From a virus: a stretch of 64,000 bases of DNA. Where the stretch lies: IMG/VR virus record IMGVR_UViG_3300023179_000086, positions 1 to 64,000 of that record; one strand, 5' to 3'. Every line of letters starts with the position of its first letter. Positions within the stretch are counted from its first letter, which is position 1. The notes under the pieces are model-generated. The model saw only the letters and a list, made by a program, of their open reading frames with translations, ran no database searches and was not told where the DNA came from. The position numbers and the translations under genes were made by a program. This document shows positions 8,830-15,333 of this stretch, piece by piece.

Positions 8830-9458
8830 TGTGGGACTTAGATAAAATTTTTGATTCAATTACCGCACCTGAAGGTACAAATTCTTTGAGTGCTAAAGAA
8901 ATTAATTATGCTTTAGTTCATCGTAATGATATAAATGTAGTTAAAATGATTGATCCTACTGCTGATGGACCATGGATTGCAGGTGGGGCGTGTTTAAAAT
9001 GGTTCGATAATTCTCCAATTGGTGATGCTGATATTGATATATTTTGTGCTAACAAAAATCAAGCATCAATTCTTATTGACAAATTGCATTCAAAACTACA
9101 GCAAGTTTATAAAACTGAAAATGCTACTACTTTCCGTGAATACAAAGGTAGTAAAACTTGGAATATACAGGTCATTACAAAGAATTATTATTCTTCTTTA
9201 GAAGAAGTTGTTAATAGTTTTGACATTACAGTTTGTGAAATTGGAACAGATGGTGACCGTTGGATACTTGGCAACCAATTTGCAAAGGATTTTCATTCTA
9301 AAACATTACGTATGAAGTATCCCTTACAAGATAGTTCAGTTAAACGGTTGCTAAAATATTGGGTATATGGTTATCGACCTGTTGATGGATTGATAGAAGA
9401 TATAATTAATAATCCTCAAAGTCGTTGGAAATTTAATCCTGAGGAGGATTATTCGTAA
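8829..9458 (+). CDS. Nucleotidyltransferase-fold protein
   Basis: The motif WIAGGACLKWF followed by GDADIDIF (about residues 41-64) matches the nucleotidyltransferase superfamily pattern, a Gly-rich turn then Asp-x-Asp. The remainder (209 aa) contains FDITVCEIG, which could supply a third acidic residue. Phages often carry such proteins with unknown substrates. It starts inside the stop of the Rnh-like gene (TAATG), so the two are translationally coupled. Confidence 0.65.
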   Translation: MWDLDKIFDSITAPEGTNSLSAKEINYALVHRNDINVVKMIDPTADGPWIAGGACLKWFDNSPIGDADIDIFCANKNQASILIDKLHSKLQQVYKTENATTFREYKGSKTWNIQVITKNYYSSLEEVVNSFDITVCEIGTDGDRWILGNQFAKDFHSKTLRMKYPLQDSSVKRLLKYWVYGYRPVDGLIEDIINNPQSRWKFNPEEDYS

Positions 9459-9841
9459 TGAGAGAAGAATATACATGGAGTTTAGTAGACCCAAAACCAA
9501 TATTAGTTTACTTAGAACATTATGATGCTTATATTGTTTATTGGAATGGTATTGTCATGACGCACAATCAAGCATTATGCTTAGCGATGGAAATAAGTTG
9601 TGGTAATTATATTACACCTGAAATGAAGAAAAAATTGCAAGAGAATTTTCTTAAATTGTACTATAGTAATGCTTTTGGAAGAAGGGATTGGGATGATATT
9701 ATAGAATGTTATAGTTATTCTTATGATTTTCAAAAGAAAAAATTAATTGAGCATGTCAAAAGCCTAATTAAAGATATGTTACCAAGTGATGTTTTATCAT
9801 GGTTTGATTATAAAAATGCAAGATCAAGTAAGGTTGTTTAA
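9458..9841 (+). CDS. Hypothetical protein, 127 aa
   Basis: The start overlaps the previous stop (TAATG) and GAGGA lies upstream. The protein is rich in Tyr and Trp and has no recognised motif. It is the last gene before a consensus sigma-70 promoter. Confidence 0.65.
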   Translation: MREEYTWSLVDPKPILVYLEHYDAYIVYWNGIVMTHNQALCLAMEISCGNYITPEMKKKLQENFLKLYYSNAFGRRDWDDIIECYSYSYDFQKKKLIEHVKSLIKDMLPSDVLSWFDYKNARSSKVV

Positions 9842-9861
9842 TTACAACATCAAAATAATGC

Positions 9862-9890
9862 TTGACACATAGTTTGATTTTACCTATAAT
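9862..9890 (+). promoter_or_regulatory. Consensus sigma-70 promoter
   Basis: TTGACA at 9862-9867 and TATAAT at 9885-9890 are separated by exactly 17 bases, both perfect. Transcription should begin near 9897 and drive the block of small genes from 9921 onward. A perfect host-type promoter suggests early expression. Confidence 0.85.
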
Positions 9891-9920
9891 ACATATATGG
9901 TGATTAACAAGGAGATTGAG

Positions 9921-10232
9921 ATGGAACTACGAATTGGTGACACGATTTCTTGGGTTTCTGCTGCAGGTGATCTAGTTGGTAAAATCAGCAATGTTTACAT
10001 TGCATTGTCAGCAGCAGATAAAATGACTCCTTGGATTACAGTAGAGCGTTCAGGTATGAGTGGAGTAACATTCTGCGCATCTGATGCGTATTTGAAAATG
10101 TTGAAAGTTACAAAAGTAACCGAGCCTGAAATGAAAACGGTCACGAGTTATATGACAGGTGAAAAGGTTGAAATTCCTGCGGACACGCCATGGTGTTGCA
10201 ACCCTGCTAGCGAAACATATTGGAGCATGTGA
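9921..10232 (+). CDS. Hypothetical protein, 103 aa
   Basis: An ATG at 9897 is open, but it coincides with the expected transcription start. The ATG at 9921 has AAGGAG at 9909-9914 and is preferred. The protein begins MELRIGDTISWVSAAGDLVG, reminiscent of a small beta-barrel, but I cannot name a family. It is the first gene behind the consensus promoter, so it is likely made early. Confidence 0.65.
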   Translation: MELRIGDTISWVSAAGDLVGKISNVYIALSAADKMTPWITVERSGMSGVTFCASDAYLKMLKVTKVTEPEMKTVTSYMTGEKVEIPADTPWCCNPASETYWSM

Positions 10233-10233
10233 A

Positions 10234-10377
10234 ATGAAAATTATTTTTAATCGCCTTTTGAACGGTTGGTATATTGTACGTGGTCCTCATCAAACACCTA
10301 TCAGTGGTCGATTTGATAGTAAACAAGCTGCTTTAGCACATTTACGTAGTAGAAATCCATTATATACAGAAATTTAA
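10234..10377 (+). CDS. Hypothetical protein, 47 aa
   Basis: ATG at 10234 begins one base after the previous stop, so translation is probably coupled. The short basic protein includes NGWYIVRGPHQTPISG and SKQAALAHLRSRNP, which suggests a small strand-strand-helix fold. Family unknown. Confidence 0.55.
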   Translation: MKIIFNRLLNGWYIVRGPHQTPISGRFDSKQAALAHLRSRNPLYTEI

Positions 10378-10384
10378 GATAATC

Positions 10385-10642
10385 ATGAACGAACGAATTC
10401 GAGAACTAGTTAGAGAATCCAATTTAGATGTGTATGGTTTAGGCAAAGAAAGGTATAAGTGGGAATACACTGTAGAAAAATTCGCCGAGTTGATTGTGAA
10501 AGAATGTGTTCAGACCTTGTTGGATAACACACCAGACCCGTTTACCAACGAAGCAGCCGAGGAAGATTGGGATAGAGGATATGACCAAGCAATGAGAGAT
10601 TGTGTGCACCATATCAAAGAACATTTCGGAGTTGAAGGATGA
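10385..10642 (+). CDS. Small phage protein, repeated family copy 1 (85 aa)
   Basis: The pattern MNERIRELVRES...FAELIVKECVQTLLDN...DWDRGYDQAM...IKEHFG is one I recall from many phages as a conserved unknown. Two relatives follow at 10817 and 11466. All three share a helix ending in a K/R-E-C or Q-D-C type segment and a C-terminal amphipathic helix. Function unknown. Confidence 0.7.
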   Translation: MNERIRELVRESNLDVYGLGKERYKWEYTVEKFAELIVKECVQTLLDNTPDPFTNEAAEEDWDRGYDQAMRDCVHHIKEHFGVEG

Positions 10643-10833
10643 CGGAAGATTATGACGTTGTATTGGCTACTCTTAAAGAAAAGAGAGATCAACTATGGAC
10701 TATGACCGAACGTAATATGCGTAGTGAATATATTGGAATGAACATTATGGATGACATTAGACTGGATCAGATCCAACAGTTGGAGGAGGCTATGCGTATG
10801 TGGCAAGCAAGAGCAAATGACACCAAGGATTAA
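10639..10833 (+). CDS. Hypothetical protein, 64 aa
   Basis: It starts four bases inside the end of the previous gene (ATGA overlap). The sequence is a single highly charged helical protein with many Met, Arg and Gln. No family recognised. It overlaps the next gene start by 17 bases. Confidence 0.55.
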   Translation: MTEDYDVVLATLKEKRDQLWTMTERNMRSEYIGMNIMDDIRLDQIQQLEEAMRMWQARANDTKD

Positions 10834-11056
10834 AGAACTCATACTAAAGTCAGGTGTGGTACACTTTGAATCTGATGGCAAAATACGGGATGCTGAACGA
10901 TTAGTTAGATTGGTCATAGAAGAATGCCTACTAGCCTTGGAACCTGATTGGTACGGTACCGAAATCGAATACGAGTTTGAACAACGGTTCTTTAGTCGGT
11001 GTAATGCAATTATAAAGAAACATTTTGGATTGAATATTAGAAATAATGATGAATAA
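10817..11056 (+). CDS. Small phage protein, repeated family copy 2 (79 aa)
   Basis: From ATG 10817 the protein reads MTPRIKELILKSG, then RLVRLVIEECLLAL and AIIKKHFGLNI, which parallels the 85-residue protein at 10385. I chose this start over the open frame from 10751 because the upstream residues do not match the family. Function unknown. Confidence 0.65.
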   Translation: MTPRIKELILKSGVVHFESDGKIRDAERLVRLVIEECLLALEPDWYGTEIEYEFEQRFFSRCNAIIKKHFGLNIRNNDE

Positions 11057-11462
11057 CATAAACATAATTAATTATATTCAAAATAGATGGATGGTTATTG
11101 CAAGAATTTTGTATTTTGTATTGTCTTTGGCAATTATATTAGTTTTAATTTATGAGCGATCATATTTAATTAAACCACCACCACCTCCAATACTACAACC
11201 ATCAATTGATATTGATAATATTAATAAAATTATTAGTAATTTAGAGAGAGAAACTAATTCCCAATTAAATGCAATTAAAACACTTGAAACTAAAATTGAA
11301 GAACAAAAAGCAACAACAAATAATTTAGATAAGAAACTTCAATTACAACTTGAATTTAATAAAAGAATATGCGAATATATTTGGGTTATCACTATTGATA
11401 AAAAAATAGTTCCTAGAAAATGTACTCCTGATTTTAATTGGACAAAAGAGGTTGAAAGATGA
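11046..11462 (+). CDS. Membrane-anchored coiled-coil protein, 138 aa
   Basis: A single membrane segment spans about residues 18-36 (ARILYFVLSLAIILVLI), then a run of prolines, then a long predicted coiled coil (residues 55-105, LERETNSQLNAIKTLETK and on). An anchored protein with a proline hinge and periplasmic coiled coil resembles an Rz-like inner-membrane spanin, but no outer-membrane lipoprotein partner is seen nearby. Treat the spanin idea as a guess. Confidence 0.6.
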   Translation: MMNNINIINYIQNRWMVIARILYFVLSLAIILVLIYERSYLIKPPPPPILQPSIDIDNINKIISNLERETNSQLNAIKTLETKIEEQKATTNNLDKKLQLQLEFNKRICEYIWVITIDKKIVPRKCTPDFNWTKEVER

Positions 11463-11465
11463 AAG

Positions 11466-11714
11466 ATGAATGATAATATTAAACATATTTGGCATCAAGC
11501 TTCTGCATCTCATGTGCAAGCAATAACAAGTAAACAAACTAAAGAAAATTTTATAATTAAATTTTCTGAGTTGTTAGTTCAAGACTGTTTAGATTCTTTG
11601 ACACACCTTAAAGGATATAGTGGAGTTGGGGAGGATGGTAATCCATACGACACTTCAAGTTGGAATGCTGCCTTAGCTGCTGCGCAAAAATATATTATTA
11701 ATCGATTAAATTAA
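11466..11714 (+). CDS. Small phage protein, repeated family copy 3 (82 aa)
   Basis: The stretch FIIKFSELLVQDCLDSL followed by SWNAALAAAQKYIINRL lines up by eye with FAELIVKECVQTLL and DWDRGYDQAMRDCVHHIKEH of the protein at 10385. It is therefore a divergent third copy. Start ATG at 11466 is four bases after the previous stop. Function unknown. Confidence 0.6.
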   Translation: MNDNIKHIWHQASASHVQAITSKQTKENFIIKFSELLVQDCLDSLTHLKGYSGVGEDGNPYDTSSWNAALAAAQKYIINRLN

Positions 11715-11736
11715 AAAATAATTAAAGGGAAAATAA

Positions 11737-12168
11737 ATGCATCCATTTTATCGTTTAAAAGAACGTTTACAACAAGAAGGATGGTATATAGGATGGGCAT
11801 TACCCTGTTGCCAAACTTGTGCTTGGCAAGAATTACCTTATGAACATGAGGAGGGACCTTTTAAGGGAGAGACACTTGATTGGACTAAATTATTGTTTAG
11901 TCATGAACAAGATTGCATGGTAGATTATGAATATGATGAAACAAATGATGTTCGTATTTTTCCTGATGGTAAAACTGAGGATGATTATGATTGTGTAACT
12001 TTTCCTCATTATAAACCTGAAGAAACTAGCGGTAGTTTATTTTGTTTTAATGGAGATGATGAAGGTATTAAAAATTTAATTAATATTATTCCACTTATAG
12101 AAGAATGTGGTTGTAAAATACAATGGAACAAAAGCGGAGATTCTCGTCCGTATATAAATTGGAATTAA
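11737..12168 (+). CDS. Hypothetical protein, 143 aa
   Basis: An acidic protein starting LKERLQQEGWYIGWALPCCQTCAW. The CC-x2-C group could bind metal, but no partner cysteines are obvious. AAAGGGAAAA upstream supports the start. The C-terminal half (GIKNLINIIPLIEECGCKIQWN) has a helix-strand pattern. I do not recognise the family. Confidence 0.65.
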   Translation: MHPFYRLKERLQQEGWYIGWALPCCQTCAWQELPYEHEEGPFKGETLDWTKLLFSHEQDCMVDYEYDETNDVRIFPDGKTEDDYDCVTFPHYKPEETSGSLFCFNGDDEGIKNLINIIPLIEECGCKIQWNKSGDSRPYINWN

Positions 12169-12206
12169 CCATGAGTTACGATTTAAACAACAAGGAGATT
12201 ATTAAC

Positions 12207-12422
12207 ATGACTGATCGTTTCGATTTAGAGCAGCAAATTCTAGGATGTTGGGGGATTATTGACGAAATTAAATTATTAACTGAACAAGTATTAGAGAATG
12301 ATGATTTTGATAAGGATAAAATTTCTAATTTTTTGATTGGACTAGAAACTATATATCAATTAAAATTTGATCACTTATTTACTACATTTGAAACTTTAGT
12401 ACAGGATAGAAAAATCGTATGA
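12207..12422 (+). CDS. Conserved small phage protein, 71 aa
   Basis: The ATG at 12207 is preferred over earlier in-frame ATGs (12123, 12171) because AAGGAG lies upstream at about 12190-12195 and because MTDRFDLEQQILGCW is how I recall its cyanomyovirus relatives beginning. All-helical and acidic. Function unknown. Confidence 0.65.
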   Translation: MTDRFDLEQQILGCWGIIDEIKLLTEQVLENDDFDKDKISNFLIGLETIYQLKFDHLFTTFETLVQDRKIV

Positions 12423-12655
12423 GTAAATATAAGTTTGGTGATTTTGTTCGGTATGACAACAATGATCTTTATGGCGTAGCATACGTAATTGGACACAAAA
12501 AAATTGAAAATATTGAAATACCAATTATTGCTAATAAAGATTTTATGGGCATGCCAATTAATAGTTTATTTTTGAAATTGGTAGAAACAGGTTGTTTGGA
12601 TATTGCTAAATCGTTACGTGAACAGTACCAATATAATTTTGGAGATTTAATTTAA
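12419..12655 (+). CDS. Hypothetical protein, 78 aa
   Basis: ATGA overlap with the preceding gene indicates translational coupling. The N-terminal MSKYKFGDFVRYDNNDLYGVAYVIG looks like a small beta-barrel (SH3-like) start. No specific family can be claimed. Confidence 0.6.
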   Translation: MSKYKFGDFVRYDNNDLYGVAYVIGHKKIENIEIPIIANKDFMGMPINSLFLKLVETGCLDIAKSLREQYQYNFGDLI

Positions 12656-12703
12656 TTATCTAAATAAATTGACTTTTTGTATAGATAAGGTTACATTTTG
12701 CAA

Positions 12704-13150
12704 ATGATATTAAAAGCTAAACCGATTATTAAAAATCAATTTTGGGTTGTTACTGATGGTAGCACTAAGATAGGTAATGTTGAAGCTAGTGGAAATGGAT
12801 TTGATTTTAAATCTATTGATGGTAAGATTACACATTTTAAAGATACTACATCTATTGAAAAAACTATTGCTATCCAATTTGAAAAACCGCAAAAAAAATA
12901 TTACAATGTAAATATACCATTTGCAAAATGGCCTACTGAAGGTAAAACATACAATAATATGTATGATGTTAAAAGAAAATTACATGTTTATACTAAATCA
13001 AATAAAAGTAAATGTTATCATGCAGCAGGTTATTTTAAAATTAAAATGAATGATATTTGGCAAGTTATATTTTGTCCAAAGTATATTTTTGTACAGCGTT
13101 ATCCTTATTATGGACCATATAATACTTTGGACGAGGTTAATTCCGAATAA
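12704..13150 (+). CDS. Hypothetical protein, 148 aa
   Basis: I use ATG 12704; a TTG two codons earlier is also open. The sequence is lysine-rich with alternating strands in its first half (FWVVTDGSTKIGNVEASGNG). It has no recognised motif. A TTGACT at 12669 with a weak downstream hexamer may be a promoter but is not convincing. Confidence 0.6.
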   Translation: MILKAKPIIKNQFWVVTDGSTKIGNVEASGNGFDFKSIDGKITHFKDTTSIEKTIAIQFEKPQKKYYNVNIPFAKWPTEGKTYNNMYDVKRKLHVYTKSNKSKCYHAAGYFKIKMNDIWQVIFCPKYIFVQRYPYYGPYNTLDEVNSE

Positions 13151-13158
13151 ATATAGCT

Positions 13159-13350
13159 ATGATTCATATAAAAAAGTTTATTGACAGGGTTGGTGCTAGT
13201 GATAATACATCAAATCGTGATTTTGTAATGCCCCTAAGTGATGCAAGATATTTACGTGATGAAATTGCTAAATTACTTGTAGATAAGGTACAAACTAAAC
13301 AATCTACTCAAGATATAGTTGAAGTACAAGTTAAAGGAGGTAGATTTTAA
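13159..13350 (+). CDS. Conserved small phage protein, 63 aa
   Basis: The core DFVMPLSDARYLRDEIAKLLVD resembles a conserved unknown of T4-like cyanophages. It would form two helices. AATAAATA lies just upstream at 13146-13153, but too close to the ATG to be a useful promoter. Its last base overlaps the next ATG (TAATG). Confidence 0.6.
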   Translation: MIHIKKFIDRVGASDNTSNRDFVMPLSDARYLRDEIAKLLVDKVQTKQSTQDIVEVQVKGGRF

Positions 13351-13643
13351 TGTCCCGTACTCAACCAAAAGTTCTTATAGAAATAGTAGACAAAAAGACT
13401 TATAAACTTGATCAAATATTAGAAGCAGCAGGTATATGGGCTATTTTTTACGAAAATCAACCTATAAATTTAAAAAATAGTCATCATTATGATAGCAATA
13501 CTGTTCCAAAATATAAAAAAACAAGTTTCAGTAACCCAGGCCACGCTCGTAATCTATGTAAAAAACTTAATAAACAATTCATGACCGATAAATTTTCCGT
13601 TGTTTTTATGAATCAAGGAACTAAAGTTTTCCCCGATCAATGA
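13350..13643 (+). CDS. Conserved phage protein, 97 aa
   Basis: AAAGGAGG at 13334-13341 gives a very strong ribosome site for ATG 13350. The protein contains KKTSFSNPGHARNLCKKLNKQF, a segment I recall from cyanomyovirus unknowns. It looks like a compact alpha/beta protein. Function unknown. Confidence 0.65.
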   Translation: MSRTQPKVLIEIVDKKTYKLDQILEAAGIWAIFYENQPINLKNSHHYDSNTVPKYKKTSFSNPGHARNLCKKLNKQFMTDKFSVVFMNQGTKVFPDQ

Positions 13644-14044
13644 AACAGTTTGCTGATAGAGATACTGTTGCAACTAAAATATTACAGCTTATAGAGCAAA
13701 ACGATATCGTTTATAAAGAAACTTTTTGGTATAATTTACGTAAAGATGGTGGATGGAGACTATCTGATATCGGTCATGCTATGTGTGAGCAAGCTAAAAT
13801 TACAAGCACTAGTGTTAAATTGTGGGATGATGGTCACAAATATAGAACTGCAGTTGATTCAAAAACATTATTAAAACTGTCTAAATTCATTCAAAGTCCT
13901 TACTATATTCAGTTCGGAAAAATTAAAAAAAATATTATTAAAACTACGGATATATACCTTAAATTATATGACGAACGTATTGCTACCATGATGATATTAT
14001 ATGGTAGTGTACAAGCATATTTAGAATCAATTGAAAATGTTTAA
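13640..14044 (+). CDS. Conserved phage protein, 134 aa
   Basis: It begins inside the previous stop (ATGA). The plan RLSDIGHAMCEQAKIT followed by LLKLSKFIQSPYYI and ERIATMMILYGSVQAYLE is seen in unknowns of T4-like phages and may include a helix-turn-helix-like region. No function can be assigned. Confidence 0.6.
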   Translation: MKQFADRDTVATKILQLIEQNDIVYKETFWYNLRKDGGWRLSDIGHAMCEQAKITSTSVKLWDDGHKYRTAVDSKTLLKLSKFIQSPYYIQFGKIKKNIIKTTDIYLKLYDERIATMMILYGSVQAYLESIENV

Positions 14045-14054
14045 AGGAGAAAAT

Positions 14055-14222
14055 ATGAGTCACGATAAACCAAAAAGTAATATGGCTGATTTATTAGAAA
14101 AAAAGAAAATTTTACAAAGTAATCAACAAAGTAAACTTAATCCTAATGGTGGTAAACAAGGTAAAGTTACTAAAGGTAATAATGGTGCTGCTATGGTTCG
14201 TAGAAGTGGGCGTGGTGGGTAA
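14055..14222 (+). CDS. Small basic low-complexity protein, 55 aa
   Basis: AAAGGAG at 14043-14049 selects ATG 14055. The product is rich in Lys, Asn, Gln and Gly, ends in RRSGRGG and is probably disordered, perhaps nucleic-acid binding. The motif NMADLLEKKKIL resembles KMADLLKRRQS in the protein at 27836, which may be a shared short linear motif. Confidence 0.55.
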   Translation: MSHDKPKSNMADLLEKKKILQSNQQSKLNPNGGKQGKVTKGNNGAAMVRRSGRGG

Positions 14223-14279
14223 TAATTTTGCAAAATATGTCAACCATTATTATCTTTATGCGTTATATGTAATAGTATA

Positions 14280-14342
14280 GTTAATATTAAGTTTGCTCTG
14301 CGAAATATTAACTTAGTCCGTAAGGATTATAGAGCATTTTTT
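14280..14342 (+). ncRNA. Candidate structured leader RNA / complex terminator
   Basis: AGTTAATATT (14280-14289) pairs perfectly with AATATTAACT (14305-14314). GCTCT in the loop (14296-14300) can pair with AGAGC (14332-14336), and between them TAGTCC-GTAA-GGATTA forms a GNRA-capped hairpin. A run of T (14338-14343) follows. The pairings together could form a pseudoknot or mutually exclusive folds upstream of the secreted peptide gene at 14357. No known riboswitch class is recognised. Confidence 0.35.
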
Positions 14343-14356
14343 AAAAAGAGATTATT

Positions 14357-14524
14357 ATGAAACAATTATTCATTGCATTATTTGCTAGCCTTTTTGCAGT
14401 AAGCGCATTCGCTGCTGATGCAAAAAAAGAAGAAAAGAAAGACGCACCTAAAGCTGAAGCTAAGAAAGACGCACCTAAAGCTGAAGCTAAGAAAGACGAC
14501 AAAAAGCCAGCAGAAAAAAAGTAA
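14357..14524 (+). CDS. Secreted Lys/Ala-rich peptide with signal sequence, 55 aa
   Basis: The N-terminus MKQLFIALFASLFAVSAFA is a textbook Sec signal peptide with an AFA cleavage site near residue 19. The mature part is a highly charged, disordered tail with the direct repeat KKDAPKAEA twice. Similar signal-plus-KKEE/APKAEA peptides are common in betaproteobacteria, so this may be a host-derived gene. Role unknown. The structured leader upstream may control it. Confidence 0.7.
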   Translation: MKQLFIALFASLFAVSAFAADAKKEEKKDAPKAEAKKDAPKAEAKKDDKKPAEKK

Positions 14525-14526
14525 TA

Positions 14527-14730
14527 TTGGTTCGTCGAAAAGACTTGCCACTATTACATAAAAATGACTTTACTGATTTAGAAATATTAGCTTTTGATGA
14601 TGTAGTAGGACGTAACCTAACAAGATTACGTATTGTTCAAGAAAATAATTTAAGTCATTTTGTTAAATTTAGGTTATGGTTGGCTAGACAACTTGCTTTA
14701 AAAAAGTTTGATAAAGTCTTTCAACACTAA
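14527..14730 (+). CDS. Hypothetical protein, 67 aa (TTG start)
   Basis: The only in-frame start is a TTG at 14527, three bases after the previous stop. There is no clear ribosome site, so expression would rely on coupling. The product is basic and helical (RNLTRLRIVQENN, FRLWLARQLALKK). A strong terminator follows at once, which supports a real transcription unit ending here. Confidence 0.5.
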   Translation: MVRRKDLPLLHKNDFTDLEILAFDDVVGRNLTRLRIVQENNLSHFVKFRLWLARQLALKKFDKVFQH

Positions 14731-14752
14731 AAGGCACTTCGGTGCCTTTTTT
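14729..14752 (+). terminator. Rho-independent terminator
   Basis: GGCAC (14733-14737), TTCG tetraloop and GTGCC (14742-14746) form a stable stem, extended by flanking A-T pairs, and a run of six T follows. This ends the early-type small-gene block. Confidence 0.9.
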
Positions 14753-14779
14753 ATCCACCTATTTTACCGCACTGCAACA

Positions 14780-14787
14780 TATAAATA
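14780..14787 (+). promoter_or_regulatory. T4-type late promoter
   Basis: An exact TATAAATA lies 33 bases before the ATG at 14820, right after the terminator. T4-like phages use this octamer with gp55/gp33 and the clamp for late transcription. Confidence 0.7.
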
Positions 14788-14819
14788 ATTTATATACACA
14801 TACACATGGAGAAACCAAA

Positions 14820-14990
14820 ATGTTTATAACCCAATTTATGCTCAATATCCTTGAGCGTTTGTCAGAAATGTTCCCAAATGATGGTTACCAAAATCGTTTG
14901 GAGCGTTATCTTAGTACAAAAAGCATTACAGATGCTGCTATTCTTGACAATTATATCAAAGAGTTCGAATATCAATCCCATAAGGAATAA
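14820..14990 (+). CDS. DUF3563-like small protein, 56 aa
   Basis: ATG 14820 is preferred over an upstream in-frame ATG (14742) that lies before the promoter. The sequence MFITQFMLNILERLSEMFPN, then RLERYLSTKSITDAAILDNYIKEF, follows the DUF3563 pattern that I associate with alpha- and betaproteobacterial small proteins. First gene of a late unit of four tiny proteins. Confidence 0.6.
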   Translation: MFITQFMLNILERLSEMFPNDGYQNRLERYLSTKSITDAAILDNYIKEFEYQSHKE

Positions 14991-14994
14991 GAAT

Positions 14995-15105
14995 ATGTTT
15001 AGTTTTTTAGCAAGTATAGGTTATCAAATTTTTAAAGCATTAGAAGCTAGTGGGCAAGCACGTGCTCGCAGATATCTCAGTTTACATAAAGGAACTTGGC
15101 AATGA
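14995..15105 (+). CDS. Small protein, 36 aa
   Basis: ATG 14995 follows AAGGAATAAGA. The product MFSFLASIGYQIFKALEASG, then RARRYLSLHKGTW, is an amphipathic helix with a basic tail. Its end overlaps the next start (ATGA). Very short, but the tight spacing and clean overlaps support it. Confidence 0.5.
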   Translation: MFSFLASIGYQIFKALEASGQARARRYLSLHKGTWQ

Positions 15106-15209
15106 CTTTCTTCAAAATGATCTATGAAATATGGTGCCAAGGATTGTTAGCTAGTCATTTAACACGCAGAGGTAAATGGCAAAGTGCGGTAAAGTTGATG
15201 GGGAAGTAA
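15102..15209 (+). CDS. Small protein, 35 aa
   Basis: ATG 15102 overlaps the previous stop. The product contains ASHLTRRGKWQSAVKLMGK, which resembles RARRYLSLHKGTW of the preceding protein, so the two may be diverged duplicates. Function unknown. Confidence 0.45.
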   Translation: MTFFKMIYEIWCQGLLASHLTRRGKWQSAVKLMGK

Positions 15210-15210
15210 T

Positions 15211-15333
15211 ATGATTTTTGCATACCTTACACTTGGTTCATTAGCACTTGTTGCTTATATTGATGAAAAGTTAAATCATCAATATGTACTTGGTGAAGAG
15301 TGGGATTTTGTGACACCTAGAATAAAAAATTAA
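15211..15333 (+). CDS. Small membrane-anchored protein, 40 aa
   Basis: ATG 15211 is one base after the previous stop. Residues 2-17 (IFAYLTLGSLALVAYI) form one hydrophobic segment, followed by a charged tail. The gene ends in convergent overlap with the reverse-strand gene at 15330-16715. Confidence 0.45.
   Translation: MIFAYLTLGSLALVAYIDEKLNHQYVLGEEWDFVTPRIKN

Noticed and set aside
12669-12697. Possible promoter TTGACT with TACATT before the gene at 12704
   Set aside because: The -10 half is weak and would start transcription at or past the ATG.
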